From Engelhardtia mirabilis (GTDB lineage Bacteria > Planctomycetota > UBA1135 > GCA-002686595): a DNA stretch of 64,000 nucleotides. The position numbers and the translations under genes are program-made. Positions 9,575-18,567 of this stretch are shown piece by piece. The stretch covers positions 6,820,001 to 6,884,000 of the forward strand of contig CP036296.1 in assembly GCA_007751255.1 (NCBI GenBank). The letters run 5' to 3'. Positions within the stretch are counted from its first letter, which is position 1. Every line of letters starts with the position of its first letter. The notes below the pieces were generated by a model that had not been told where the DNA came from, did no database searches, and saw nothing but the letters and a program-made list of their open reading frames with translations.

Positions 9575-10567
9575 TCAGATGGAGTCGAGGCCCCAGGCGA
9601 ACAGCGCCCCGAAGGGACCGCAGCTGTCCGCGTCGGCTGGGGTCGGCAAGAGCGCCGCCAGCAGTTGATCCTGGGGCAGGTGCGCAGCGGCCGGGCCCAG
9701 CAGCGCGCGGGCTGCCTCGGGCGCCAGGAGGCGCCCCATCCCTAGCACCCCGGGCTCCGCGCGCAGGCCGAGGTCGAGCAGTCCGCGGACGGTCGGAAGG
9801 CTCGCGTGGGGTGTCAGCACGAAGGCCCGCCGGCCGGCGGCCACGTGGGGGGCGGCCAACTCGCCGATCAGCGCCAGGACAGCCAGGGTCTCTCCACCCC
9901 AGTCGTGCACGGCCCCGCGCAGATCGGGCCCCTTGCCCTCGCAGGCGTAGGCCACGACTCGATCGCCGCGGGTCGCGACCCGCGTGCGCAGGCCGGGGAT
10001 GGCGAGCAGGGCGCGGGTCTCGTCCAGGCTGCGCTCGACCCGGATCGGCCGTGCGGCCATCAGGGCCTGGACGGACTCGCTGTCGCGTTCGGGGTCGTAG
10101 GCGCGGGTAGAAGCCCAGTGGGGCAGGGCCTCCAGGGCGCCCGCGTCGAGGGCGAAGTCCAGCTCGCGGCCCAGGGCGTGGTAGCCGCGGCGCTGGTAGA
10201 AGCTCGCGTCGTCGGCCCACAGCAGGCTCGCCACGCAGCCGCGGTCCGCCAGGGCGGCCTCCGCCGCGTCGAGCACGCTGGAGGCGAAGCCGCGGCCGCG
10301 GGTGTTGGTGTCGGTGGCCACGTAGCCGATCAGGCCCAGGCGCAGGCTGCCGCCGGGGACGACGAAGTCGCGGGGCAGGATCGCGCAGGCGGAGCAAACG
10401 GCGCCGTCCTCGGACAGGGCCACGACACGGCCAGGTCGCTGGGCCCCCAGGGGGCCTTCGAAGACCAGCGGACACTCGGCGGCCACGGAGCCACCGCCGC
10501 GCATGACCCGCTCGATCAGCTGACGGGCGCCGGGCAGGACCTGCTCGGCCTTCGTCGCGACGCTCAC
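9575..10567 (-). CDS. GNAT family N-acetyltransferase
   Basis: This is a 330-residue product. The N-terminal half has the acetyl-CoA pyrophosphate loop TRGRGFAS and a downstream SFYQRRGYHALGRE that matches the GNAT beta5-alpha4 and C-terminal 'FY-x-x-x-GF' pattern. The second half (about 170-330) has weaker GNAT-like features and may be a second, inactive acetyltransferase fold, as in Eis-type proteins. The GTG start overlaps the stop of the preceding gene (GTGA), so translation is probably coupled to the small coiled-coil gene after flgL. Acceptor substrate unknown; a role in modifying a flagellar component is only suggested by position. Confidence 0.75.
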   Translation of the reverse strand: MSVATKAEQVLPGARQLIERVMRGGGSVAAECPLVFEGPLGAQRPGRVVALSEDGAVCSACAILPRDFVVPGGSLRLGLIGYVATDTNTRGRGFASSVLDAAEAALADRGCVASLLWADDASFYQRRGYHALGRELDFALDAGALEALPHWASTRAYDPERDSESVQALMAARPIRVERSLDETRALLAIPGLRTRVATRGDRVVAYACEGKGPDLRGAVHDWGGETLAVLALIGELAAPHVAAGRRAFVLTPHASLPTVRGLLDLGLRAEPGVLGMGRLLAPEAARALLGPAAAHLPQDQLLAALLPTPADADSCGPFGALFAWGLDSI

Positions 10568-10875
10568 TCGCCCGTTCCCTGGGCCTCGGGCTCGCCGCGA
10601 CTCAAGCTCGCGCGGTAGGCCTCCAGCAGCTGGTCCTTGAGGGTCAGGGCGTCCTCGAGCGAAGCCCGCGCGTCGCCCAGGGCCCCGGCCAGGCGACTCG
10701 CGTCGCCCACCTCGGCCTCGTGACGCCGCAACTCCTGCGCGCGCTGTTCGAGCTGTTCGAGCAGCGAGCGGAAGGCCGGCGCGTCGGGGCTGGCCGTTTC
10801 GGTGCGCTTGGCTTCACCGGGGCCGCGCAGGGCTTCGGTTCCGCCGGAGCCGGGGAGGATCGGGATCTCATTCAT
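10564..10875 (-). CDS. Small coiled-coil protein after flgL
   Basis: The 103-residue protein has a disordered Pro/Gly N-terminus and a helical heptad region (about 35-95: RSLLEQLEQRAQELRRHEAE ... DALTLKDQLLEAY). It has no signal peptide. It sits 21 bases after flgL and overlaps the next gene by four bases, so it belongs to the flagellar operon. It could be a flagellar chaperone or regulator; small helical proteins in such positions often are, but no family is recognised. Confidence 0.65.
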   Translation of the reverse strand: MNEIPILPGSGGTEALRGPGEAKRTETASPDAPAFRSLLEQLEQRAQELRRHEAEVGDASRLAGALGDARASLEDALTLKDQLLEAYRASLSRGEPEAQGTGE

Positions 10876-10896
10876 GGTCGGTCGTGCTCCTCTCGA

Positions 10897-12327
10897 TCAC
10901 CGCAGGAAGTCGAGCAGGGTGCGCTGGATCAGGCGCGTGCCGGTCGCCTGGGTCAGTTGCAGGGTGCTCTCGGCCTGGCGCAGGTCGAGCACGACCTCCG
11001 CGTAGTCGGCGTCCTGCACCGACGAGATCAAGCCGCTGATCTGGACCACGGCGTTGCCGAAACGACTCTCCGTGTCCTCGAGGCGCTTGGAACGGGAGCC
11101 CAGCACGCCATCGGCGACCAGCAGGTTGTCCGCGTGCCGATCGAGCTCGCCCAGGCGGATGTTGAGCCGATCGGTGATCTCCGAGCCGGTCAGGCCGGCG
11201 GAATTGCGCAGGTCCTGCGACACCCCCGCCAGGAGGTCGAAGACGTTGACGTTGCCGGAGAACTGCATCAGCTCCTCGCCCGCGCGCCGCACCTCGGACA
11301 GGTCCACGTGCAGCACCGTGCCGGTGGCGGCGTTCTGCAGGCGGAAGTCGCCGTCGGTGAAGTCGATGGCCTGAGCCGGAGTGCTGCCGAGCTGGATCGT
11401 GCCGGTGCCCGACACCGATCCGCTGTAGTCGGCGCCGGTCCATCCGCTCGCATCCACGACCAGCTGGCCGCCGTGCTCGTCGGTCAACTTGACGCTGTTG
11501 GATGAGGGCGAGCTCGACGCCGGGAGCTTCACGGCCGGGCCATTGCCCAGTCGGATCGTGCCCGAGGCGGCGTCGACCACGATGTCCTCGGTCTGCAGGA
11601 GCGTGGGCGAGCCGCTCCCCGCCGCGGTGATGCCGACCGAGGCCAGGTTGCCCAGGTCCACGCCGGTATTGCGGATCGTGATCGACTCCCAGGCCGTGCC
11701 CTCGGAGGCGGTCAGACCCTTGGCCAGTCCGGTCAGGCCGGAGAAGGTCACGCCGCCGGGCTCGACCTTCGCGAAGGCCTCGGTGCCGGGCACGTTCAGG
11801 CCGATGGTCACGCCGCCGCCCAGGCGCAGGTCCTGGGTGGCCTCGTCGCCGGCGTAGCTGACGCGCTTGTAGCCGCCGACGGACTGGTCGATCCAGGGCT
11901 CGTCACCGGTCTGCGAGCCGGCGAACAGGAAGCGGTCGGCGCTCTTGCGGTTGCCGAGCTCCAGCATCTCGAGCCGCAGGAGGTCGATCTGGTCCGCGAT
12001 CGCGGTGCGCGACTTCGGGTCGACGGTGCCGTTCATGCCCTGGATCATCAGCGAGCGCGCCTCCGCCAGCAGGCCCGAGCCCTCCTGCAGGGTGCTCATG
12101 GCCGAGTCCACGAAGGTGCGGCCCAGACCGATCGACTTGCGTACTCGGCCTGCGTCCGCGAGCTCACGCTCGAGGGTCAGCACCCGCGACGTCCCGCTGG
12201 GGTCGTCCGACGGTCGCACCAGCCGGCGGCCCGAGGAGACCTGCTCCTGCGCGCGAACCATGCGTTGGGTGTTCACGTTGATGCCGGCGACGAGGCGTCG
12301 GTAGAGGGAGTTGGTACTGACTCGCAT
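10897..12327 (-). CDS. flgL: Flagellar hook-filament junction protein FlgL
   Basis: FlgL links the hook, through FlgK, to the flagellin filament. The 476-residue product has the flagellin-type N-terminal helix (MRVSTNSLYRRLVAGINVNT, then QEQVSSGRRLVRPSDDPSG) and a C-terminal helix (VVLDLRQAESTLQLTQATGT...LDFLR) that forms the coiled-coil D0/D1 core. The middle is an enlarged, Gly/Ser-rich variable domain. It starts 12 bases after the flgK stop. Exported by the flagellar type III system, so no Sec signal is expected. Confidence 0.95.
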   Translation of the reverse strand: MRVSTNSLYRRLVAGINVNTQRMVRAQEQVSSGRRLVRPSDDPSGTSRVLTLERELADAGRVRKSIGLGRTFVDSAMSTLQEGSGLLAEARSLMIQGMNGTVDPKSRTAIADQIDLLRLEMLELGNRKSADRFLFAGSQTGDEPWIDQSVGGYKRVSYAGDEATQDLRLGGGVTIGLNVPGTEAFAKVEPGGVTFSGLTGLAKGLTASEGTAWESITIRNTGVDLGNLASVGITAAGSGSPTLLQTEDIVVDAASGTIRLGNGPAVKLPASSSPSSNSVKLTDEHGGQLVVDASGWTGADYSGSVSGTGTIQLGSTPAQAIDFTDGDFRLQNAATGTVLHVDLSEVRRAGEELMQFSGNVNVFDLLAGVSQDLRNSAGLTGSEITDRLNIRLGELDRHADNLLVADGVLGSRSKRLEDTESRFGNAVVQISGLISSVQDADYAEVVLDLRQAESTLQLTQATGTRLIQRTLLDFLR

Positions 12328-12339
12328 GGATCGATCGAC

Positions 12340-14697
12340 CTAGATGATTTGGAGCAGTTCCTGCTCGAGCCGACTGACGACGTCGATGAAGCGCGCGGCG
12401 GCGTTGTAGGCCTGCTCGAAGCGCACCATGTCCACCAGCTCCTCGTCGACGTTGACGCCCGAGACGGCGGCGCGGCGACTCTCGAGGCTGTCGACCAGCA
12501 CGCCGCTGGCCGAGAGGGCCGAGTCGGCGCTGGCGAGTTCGAAGCCGAAGTCTCCCACGGTGCGAGCGTAGCGCCCGCCGATCGTCTCGCCGCCGAGCCC
12601 GGAGCGGTGCTCGGACTCGAGCTGCACGATGCTCAGCAAGACGCCGTTGTCACCCTCGGCGCCGGTGGCCGAGCCGGCCAGCAGCGAGGCGTCGAACTCC
12701 AGGTCCGTGCGCACGCCGATGTCGGACGCATCGGTGCCGGTCAGGAAGGAGTTGATCCCGAAGGCCACCAGCACGTCGGACTCGTCGGAGTCGGCGACCA
12801 CGTCGAAGGCCACGCGGTCGTTGTTCGAAGCCGAGAGGCTGCCGAGCCCCAGGGTCACCTCGACGCCCTCGACCACCGTCAGCTTGGTCCCGGGCTGGTA
12901 GCCCGCGCCCACCTGCAGGGAGGTCACGATCTCGCCCTCGGCGTCGAAGACGTCGACGATCAGGTCGGGCGTCGTGCCGATCACGCCATCGTTGCGCGGC
13001 ACGAAGGAGAAGGTGTTGTTCTTGGAGAGCTCGTAGACGCCGCTGACGACGATGTCGACCGCGTCCGCCGAACCGGTCACCGGGATGCCGGCGTTGTCGT
13101 CCCAGCCCAGGGCGGTGATCGCCGAACCGGCTTGGACCGTGAACTGGGCGCTGGCGCCGGTGTCCTCGGTCTGCAGGAAGACGTGGCCGTCCTGCACGAC
13201 CGCGCGCAGGCCCGCGGCGATCACGTCGGGGCTGGAGCTGATCGCGGCGGCGACTTCGTCGGCGGTCGCTTCGGTGATGTCGACGAAGCTGGAGAGGTCG
13301 AACTCCACCTGCACCGTGGTAGTGCCGCCGCCGCCGGCCGGGACCTCGATCTCGAGGGTGTCGCCGTCGGCCAGGTTGAAGGGGCCGGCCTCGGGCGTGC
13401 CCAGGGAGGCTCCGCCGCCGCCGAAGGTGCCGTCCGGATCCGGGTTGGGGTCCAGGCGCTTGGAGAAGTCGAAGCCGAAGCCGGCGTCGGCCACGATCTG
13501 CAGGCGACCGAAGGGGTCCAGCTCGGCGTTCAGACGCGGGACCTTGGAGAGCGCCGCCGCGAACTGGTCGACGGTGGTGCGCTCGGCATCGATCTCGATC
13601 TCGTAGCGCTCGATCGCCCCCGTGTCGCGGTTGGAGATGTTGACGACCAGGTTGCCGTCGGTCACCGCGAAGGGCAGCGAGTCGCGCAGGAGCTCGTCAC
13701 CGGCCTGGCCGTCGCCGTCCACATCCTTGGCCTGGTAGCTGGAGGTGAGATTCTGGAACGAACCCGAAGCCGGCACACCGACCGAGTGCTTGGCGTTGAT
13801 CGAGATGATCAGCTCGCGGGCCAGGGCGTTGAGCTCGCTCCCGAGCCCCGGAATGGTGCCCTCGCGCACGTCCACCAGCCCGCCCAGCCGGCCGCCCTCG
13901 ATCGGCACGAAGCCGTTGGAGCCGGAGATCCGCAGGGCCAGCTCGTTGTTGGCATTGGTCTCGACGGTCAGCTTCTGGGCCGTGGTCCCGTTGACCAGGA
14001 TGTTGCCGGCGACCTGCACCCGCACCATGCCCTGGCCGTCCTCGGTGGCCTTGACGTCCACCAGCTCGGAGAGCTCCTTGAGCGCGAGCTGGCGTGAGTC
14101 GCGCAGGTCGTTGGCCAGAACCCCGGCCGACTCCGCCTGGGCGATCTCGCCGTTGAGGCGCGCGATCTCGGTCGCCAACTGGTTCGCGTCGCCGGAGAGG
14201 ACCTTGGCCTGGACGCCGATCTCGCTGCCCAGGTCCTGCAGTCCCGTGTACAGGGACTGGAAGCGCGCGCTCATCTGCACCGCGGACTGCACCACGCCGG
14301 ACTGCAGGATCGGATCCTGGGGGTTGGCCGAGAGCTGCGCCGTGGAAGAGAAGAAGTCGTCCATCTGCGACCCCAGGCCGTAGCCCTCGAAGTCCGCGAA
14401 CAGGGCTTCGATCTCCGAGAGGGTCGAAGTGGTCTGGTCCAGGCGACCGGTGATTGCCGTCTGGGTCAGGATGCGCCGCTCGAGCAGCTCGTCGATCTTG
14501 CGATTGACGCCCAGCACTTCGACGCCGCTACCGACGAAGAAGCGCCCCAGGTTCTGGGGTCGGCTGGCGCCGAGCTCGATGCCCTGGCGCGAATAGCCGG
14601 GCGTGTTGGCGTTGGCGATGTTCTGGCCGACCGTGTTCAGGGCGAACTGGGAGGCCAACAGGGCCCGCAGGCCGGTTCCGAGACCGATGCGACTCAT
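12340..14697 (-). CDS. flgK: Flagellar hook-associated protein FlgK
   Basis: FlgK forms the first junction ring between hook and filament. The N-terminus (MSRIGLGTGLRALLASQFAL, then TVGQNIANANTPGYSRQ) is the classic rod/hook signature, and the C-terminus (ELVDMVRFEQAYNAAARFID...LEQELLQI) is the matching helix. At 785 residues it is longer than the enterobacterial protein (about 550), because of extra domains in the middle (about 330-630) that would be exposed on the junction surface. It starts three bases before the flgN-like stop, so the genes are tightly coupled. Confidence 0.96.
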   Translation of the reverse strand: MSRIGLGTGLRALLASQFALNTVGQNIANANTPGYSRQGIELGASRPQNLGRFFVGSGVEVLGVNRKIDELLERRILTQTAITGRLDQTTSTLSEIEALFADFEGYGLGSQMDDFFSSTAQLSANPQDPILQSGVVQSAVQMSARFQSLYTGLQDLGSEIGVQAKVLSGDANQLATEIARLNGEIAQAESAGVLANDLRDSRQLALKELSELVDVKATEDGQGMVRVQVAGNILVNGTTAQKLTVETNANNELALRISGSNGFVPIEGGRLGGLVDVREGTIPGLGSELNALARELIISINAKHSVGVPASGSFQNLTSSYQAKDVDGDGQAGDELLRDSLPFAVTDGNLVVNISNRDTGAIERYEIEIDAERTTVDQFAAALSKVPRLNAELDPFGRLQIVADAGFGFDFSKRLDPNPDPDGTFGGGGASLGTPEAGPFNLADGDTLEIEVPAGGGGTTTVQVEFDLSSFVDITEATADEVAAAISSSPDVIAAGLRAVVQDGHVFLQTEDTGASAQFTVQAGSAITALGWDDNAGIPVTGSADAVDIVVSGVYELSKNNTFSFVPRNDGVIGTTPDLIVDVFDAEGEIVTSLQVGAGYQPGTKLTVVEGVEVTLGLGSLSASNNDRVAFDVVADSDESDVLVAFGINSFLTGTDASDIGVRTDLEFDASLLAGSATGAEGDNGVLLSIVQLESEHRSGLGGETIGGRYARTVGDFGFELASADSALSASGVLVDSLESRRAAVSGVNVDEELVDMVRFEQAYNAAARFIDVVSRLEQELLQII

Positions 14698-14700
14698 GGG

Positions 14701-15174
14701 TCAGGCCTCCAAGTGGACGAGGGCGCCGCGCGAGTCGCCGCCGACCGTGGGGTCGACGCCGGTGAACATGGTGAGGATCTCGCCGACCACGGCGCGCTGC
14801 TGGCGCGCGATCAGGGAGACCCGCCGAGCGGTCTCGACCACCAGGCGTGTGGTGGCTTCGAGGTCGGTGCGCTGCCGCGACAGGAGGCCGCCGGCCTCGC
14901 CCGCGCGTTCGACGACGCTGCGCAGGGTCAAGGTCAGGGGCTCGACGCCCCAGGCGCTGCCGAGACCGCCGAGCCACTCGCGGCGGCGCCGTGCGCGTTG
15001 GTTCTCGCCCGAGATCGCGTCGCGGATCAGGCCCAGGGTGCGCTCGATCTCGCCCGGATCGCCGCCCGACAGGCTGGCCTCGTGCTCGCGCAGGGCCTCG
15101 AGCAGGCGCAGTTGCGCGCCCTGCTCCTCCTGCGCCCAGGACTCGGCCTTACGCAGCCAGGCTTGCCAGGTCAT
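14701..15174 (-). CDS. flgN: FlgN-like export chaperone
   Basis: The 157-residue product is all-helical, with heptads in the region ERTLGLIRDAISGENQRARR and again near the C-terminus. It has the size and helical form of FlgN, which keeps FlgK and FlgL unfolded for type III export. The sequence of FlgN is poorly conserved, so the call rests mostly on its place immediately before flgK and flgL, the standard FlgN position. The start ATG overlaps the flgJ stop (ATGA). Confidence 0.8.
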   Translation of the reverse strand: MTWQAWLRKAESWAQEEQGAQLRLLEALREHEASLSGGDPGEIERTLGLIRDAISGENQRARRRREWLGGLGSAWGVEPLTLTLRSVVERAGEAGGLLSRQRTDLEATTRLVVETARRVSLIARQQRAVVGEILTMFTGVDPTVGGDSRGALVHLEA

Positions 15175-15596
15175 CGCTCGAGCGGCCTCGCATCCGCGGC
15201 AGTGTCGACCTCGTCGTCGGCGGGCGGAGCCTCGCCCTTGCGCTCGGCTTCCAGCGTCTCGGCGCTGATCACCTCGCCCTGGGGCAGACCGGCGCGCAGG
15301 ATGCCCGCCATGTCCAGGGCGCCGGTGTCCGCCAGGGACGCGCCGATGTGCTCGTCGAACCAAGCGCCGTAGGTGTCGCTGCCAGCGCCCTTGCCGAACA
15401 TGCCGTCCTGCAGGGTCGCGCGCATCTCCTTGACCAGCATCGACGCGAACAGGCGCTCGAACTCGCGGGCGACCTTGTCCACGCCCGCGTTCTGCATGCG
15501 CGCCTTGAGCTGGTCGGCCTTGCGCAGCCCGCCGATGCCGGCATCGATGCCGGCCTCGCGCGCTCGTGTCAGGCCATCGAAGTTGTTGTCGATCAT
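15171..15596 (-). CDS. flgJ: FlgJ-like rod-binding protein, without muramidase domain
   Basis: This product is 141 residues. The region about 40-110 (VAREFERLFASMLVKEMRAT, followed by FGKGAGSDTYGAWFDEHIG) matches the N-terminal rod-binding domain of FlgJ, which caps and scaffolds the growing rod. The C-terminal glucosaminidase domain of enterobacterial FlgJ is absent and is replaced by a short acidic tail. Opening of the peptidoglycan must therefore be done by another enzyme. It lies between flgI and flgN with short gaps. Confidence 0.88.
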   Translation of the reverse strand: MIDNNFDGLTRAREAGIDAGIGGLRKADQLKARMQNAGVDKVAREFERLFASMLVKEMRATLQDGMFGKGAGSDTYGAWFDEHIGASLADTGALDMAGILRAGLPQGEVISAETLEAERKGEAPPADDEVDTAADARPLER

Positions 15597-15609
15597 CTGG
15601 CTACGTTCC

Positions 15610-16881
15610 TCACTGGATCACGAGGTCTGCGTGGAGCATCCCCGACTGCGCCATCGACTGCAGAATCTCGATCATGTCGCGCGGGCTGACGCCCAGCACG
15701 TTGAGCACTTCGACCACCTCCTGGAGCGAGGCGGCACCGTTGATGATCGAGAGGGCGCGTTGCTCCTCTTCAATCAAGAGGTTGGTGCGCGGCACGACGG
15801 TGGTCTCGCCCTCGGACAGGGGCGCCGGCTGGCTGACCTCGGGCGACTCGGCGATGGTCACCGTCAGGTTGCCCTTGGTGATCGCGCCGCGGGTCAGGCG
15901 CACCTCTTCGCCGAGCACGATCACGCCGGTGCGTTCGTTGATCACCACGCGCGAGGAAGCCTCGGGCTGCACGCCCAGCTCGAGGATCGAGCTCAGGAAG
16001 CGCACCTCTTCGGAGGGCGTGACCCAGCCGGGCACCTCCACGCGCACGCTCATGCCGTCCATCGGCACGGCGATGCCGGGGATCATCTCGTTGACGCGAT
16101 CGGAGATTCGCACCGCGTTGCCAAAGCTGCCGGTCTTGGCCTTGAGGTCCAGGTACAGGTAGCCCTGGTCCATCACGAGCTTCGTCGGCACCTCGCGCTC
16201 GACCTTGACCCCGTCGGGCATGATCCCGACGGTCAGGTGGTTGCGGACCGCGGACGCGCCGTCGCCGCCGGCCGAGAAGCCGCCCACGCTGACCGGGCCG
16301 CTGGCCGTGGCGTAGACCTGCCGACCGGTGGGGTCGGTCAGCTCGCCCCAGACCAGGGTGCCACCGACCAGGCTCTCGGCGTCGTAGATCGACGAGGCGC
16401 GCCCGTCGAGCTTGGAGCCCGGCTTGACGCCGGGGGGCAGCGTCGCCTCGAGCCAGACCACGGCCACGTTGTTGGTGGCCAACTGGGAGGGCTCGATGTT
16501 GATGTTCTTGGTCTTGAGCAGGTTGGCGATGGCCTGGCGCGCCGGCAGGCCGGAATCACCCGAGGCCGCGAGGCCGGTCACGAGGCCGATGCCGTGGATG
16601 ATGTTGTCTTCCTGACCGCGCACCCGCGCCAGGTCGCGCACGCGCACGGAGAGGCTGCCGTCGCTGCCGCGGGCGAGCTGCGGGTCGATGCGCGGGCGCG
16701 TGACGACGCTCGAGCTGGATTGCCCGGCGATCGGCTGCGCGGCTTCGATCCCGCCCACGTAGACCTCGCGCTGGACGCCGGCGTTGGCGACGGGCGCGGT
16801 CTGGCCCGTGGGCCAGGGGCTGCCGGTCGGCAGGGTGGCCGCCGGGACTTGCAGCAGCAGGGCGAGGAGCGTGGCAGACAT
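15610..16881 (-). CDS. flgI: Flagellar P-ring protein FlgI
   Basis: FlgI forms the periplasmic ring around the rod in the peptidoglycan layer. The 423-residue product carries the family blocks VRDLARVRGQEDNIIHGIGL and VTGLAASGDSG (about 85-110), and the C-terminal LNVLGVSPRDMIEILQSM. The N-terminus (MSATLLALLLQVPAA) is a short hydrophobic leader for Sec export. It lies between flgH and flgJ in the standard order. Confidence 0.96.
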   Translation of the reverse strand: MSATLLALLLQVPAATLPTGSPWPTGQTAPVANAGVQREVYVGGIEAAQPIAGQSSSSVVTRPRIDPQLARGSDGSLSVRVRDLARVRGQEDNIIHGIGLVTGLAASGDSGLPARQAIANLLKTKNINIEPSQLATNNVAVVWLEATLPPGVKPGSKLDGRASSIYDAESLVGGTLVWGELTDPTGRQVYATASGPVSVGGFSAGGDGASAVRNHLTVGIMPDGVKVEREVPTKLVMDQGYLYLDLKAKTGSFGNAVRISDRVNEMIPGIAVPMDGMSVRVEVPGWVTPSEEVRFLSSILELGVQPEASSRVVINERTGVIVLGEEVRLTRGAITKGNLTVTIAESPEVSQPAPLSEGETTVVPRTNLLIEEEQRALSIINGAASLQEVVEVLNVLGVSPRDMIEILQSMAQSGMLHADLVIQ

Positions 16882-16942
16882 GGAAGCGAGTGCGGGGGAA
16901 GGCGGCTGTTGGACGGATCACGCGGCGAAGTGGCAGCCGGAA

Positions 16943-17572
16943 TCAGAAGGGCCAGAGCCAGTCGAGGGCGTCGAAGACCCAGGCGCCGAAGCCGTTGCGA
17001 GCGGAGGCCTTGGTCAGCGGCCCGTTGCCGGTGTAGGCGACGCGTGCGTCGGCCACGAGCTCGGAGGTGACCGTGTTGGCCGCACTCACGTCGTACTTGC
17101 GGACGACACCGGAGAACTCGATCAGCTTGACTTCCTTGTCCACGCGTACCTCGCGACGGCCGCTGATCACCAGGTTCCCGTTGGGCAGCACGTCCACGAC
17201 CATGGCGGTCAGGCGGGCTTCGAAGGTGCCGCGCTTGGAGACCGTGGCCTGGCCGCCGAACTCCGAACTGGACGAAGCGTCGAGGCTGGGCAGGGTGTCG
17301 AAGGCGCCGGGCAGGACGTCGAGGTTCAGCAACTCGTAGGTCAGCGCGGTCTCCTTGGTGATGCCCGAACTCTCCTCGTTGCTGACGTCCTGGGTCTCGC
17401 TGATCAGCACGGTCACCAGGTCGCCCACGCGACGCGCCGTCTTGTTCGCGATCAGGTCGATGGGACCGTGCTCGACGTCGTAGATCGACCCGGGCCGGAC
17501 CTGGGCGGCGACCTTGTCGACGGGCGTGGCCGCTGCGATGGCCAGGCAGAGCAGGAGGACTCGGGAACGCAT
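16943..17572 (-). CDS. flgH: Flagellar L-ring protein FlgH
   Basis: FlgH forms the outer-membrane bushing of the flagellum, so the cell has an outer membrane. The 209-residue product shows the family pattern RRVGDLVTVLISETQDVSNE, then LPNGNLVISGRREVRVDKEV and FSGVVRKYDVSAANTV. FlgH is usually a lipoprotein. Here the leader reads MRSRVLLLCLAIAAATPVDK and ends VAAQ, with no standard L-x-x-C lipobox near the cleavage point; the only Cys is in the hydrophobic core. It may be cleaved by signal peptidase I. ATG at 17572. Confidence 0.94.
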   Translation of the reverse strand: MRSRVLLLCLAIAAATPVDKVAAQVRPGSIYDVEHGPIDLIANKTARRVGDLVTVLISETQDVSNEESSGITKETALTYELLNLDVLPGAFDTLPSLDASSSSEFGGQATVSKRGTFEARLTAMVVDVLPNGNLVISGRREVRVDKEVKLIEFSGVVRKYDVSAANTVTSELVADARVAYTGNGPLTKASARNGFGAWVFDALDWLWPF

Positions 17573-17613
17573 GGGATGAGGTAGCTGGCTGAGGGGAGGG
17601 GTCGGTCGGGCGA

Positions 17614-18552
17614 TCAGCGGTCGAGACCCAGCTCGACGCGCACGAGTTCGGAGCTCTCGACGGTTCCGAGCATCTCGCGGCCGGAGAGGTCCAAGCGCAC
17701 CAGGACCTTGTCGCGCAGGGAGCCCGAGCCGATGGCGGTGCCGATCACCCGCGCGGTGACCGAGCCGCGGACGACCTCGACGAAGACGGCGTCGCCGGAG
17801 CGAATCGCGATCGGCCTGTGGACGTCGGCGGCAGTGACGACCTGGCCTTCGCGCAGGGTGCGCGCGGCGGTCGAGCCGGTGATCAAGGCCATGGGCACCG
17901 GCTGGCCCTCGTTGCGCGGATCGAGCAGCACGCGTCGGGTCTCGAACAGGCTCGCGCTCAAGGGCTCGCCGGCCACGGTGCGACGGGCGAGGACCGGCAG
18001 CTCCTGCCAGACCTTCACGTCCCAAGTGGTGTGAACCGTGCGGTAGACCTCGCCGTTCAACAGCACTTGCACCGGCACGGTCAGGCCGCCCGTCTCCAGC
18101 GTCGGCCGGTCCAGGGCTCCGCGCAGTCGGAACGCGTTCTCGAGGCCGGGGACGCGCACGTCCTGCAACTGCGAGGACAGCACGTACTCGACGTCCAATC
18201 CGATCGAGGCCGCAGACAGCTCCGCACGGGCTGCAGCCACCAGGCTGTCGGCGGAGATGGTGTGGACCACGGGCCAGATGCGCGTGGCCGGCTGGCCCTT
18301 GAAGGTCCAGGTCACGTCGGGGAAGGCCTTCTGCAGCTCGAGGCCGATCTGGTCGTTGCGCAGGAGGCGGCTGTAGCCCGGCGCCGGAGCGTAGCCGATG
18401 CGGACCTCTTCGACCGCGCGGGCGAGCTGGGCGTCGTCGGCGACGACGTCCGCGATCTCGCCCAGCACGATCTGGGTGCCGGTCACCCGTGCTTCGGCGG
18501 GAAGCACGACGGTGACGCCGGTCGACAGCAATAGGGATGCGAGGATCAACAT
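17614..18552 (-). CDS. flgA: P-ring assembly chaperone FlgA
   Basis: FlgA is a periplasmic chaperone for assembly of FlgI. The 312-residue product begins with a leader (MLILASLLLSTGVTVVLPAEA) and then has VTGTQIVLGEIADV, a SAF-domain start. The C-terminal half has the typical R-R-T-V-A-G-E-P-L motif (about 180) and the end block IRSGDAVFVEVVRGSVTARV...GREMLGTVESSELVRVEL. It sits between flgG and flgH. Confidence 0.92.
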   Translation of the reverse strand: MLILASLLLSTGVTVVLPAEARVTGTQIVLGEIADVVADDAQLARAVEEVRIGYAPAPGYSRLLRNDQIGLELQKAFPDVTWTFKGQPATRIWPVVHTISADSLVAAARAELSAASIGLDVEYVLSSQLQDVRVPGLENAFRLRGALDRPTLETGGLTVPVQVLLNGEVYRTVHTTWDVKVWQELPVLARRTVAGEPLSASLFETRRVLLDPRNEGQPVPMALITGSTAARTLREGQVVTAADVHRPIAIRSGDAVFVEVVRGSVTARVIGTAIGSGSLRDKVLVRLDLSGREMLGTVESSELVRVELGLDR

Positions 18553-18567
18553 GGTCAGGAGCTCCGC

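Noticed and set aside
8088-9668. 526-residue frame on the plus strand
   Set aside because: Antisense to the GGDEF gene; no motif and no ribosome site.
12265-14097. 610-residue frame on the plus strand
   Set aside because: Antisense to flgK, which is unmistakable; the frame is His/Gly/Val-rich low-complexity translation.
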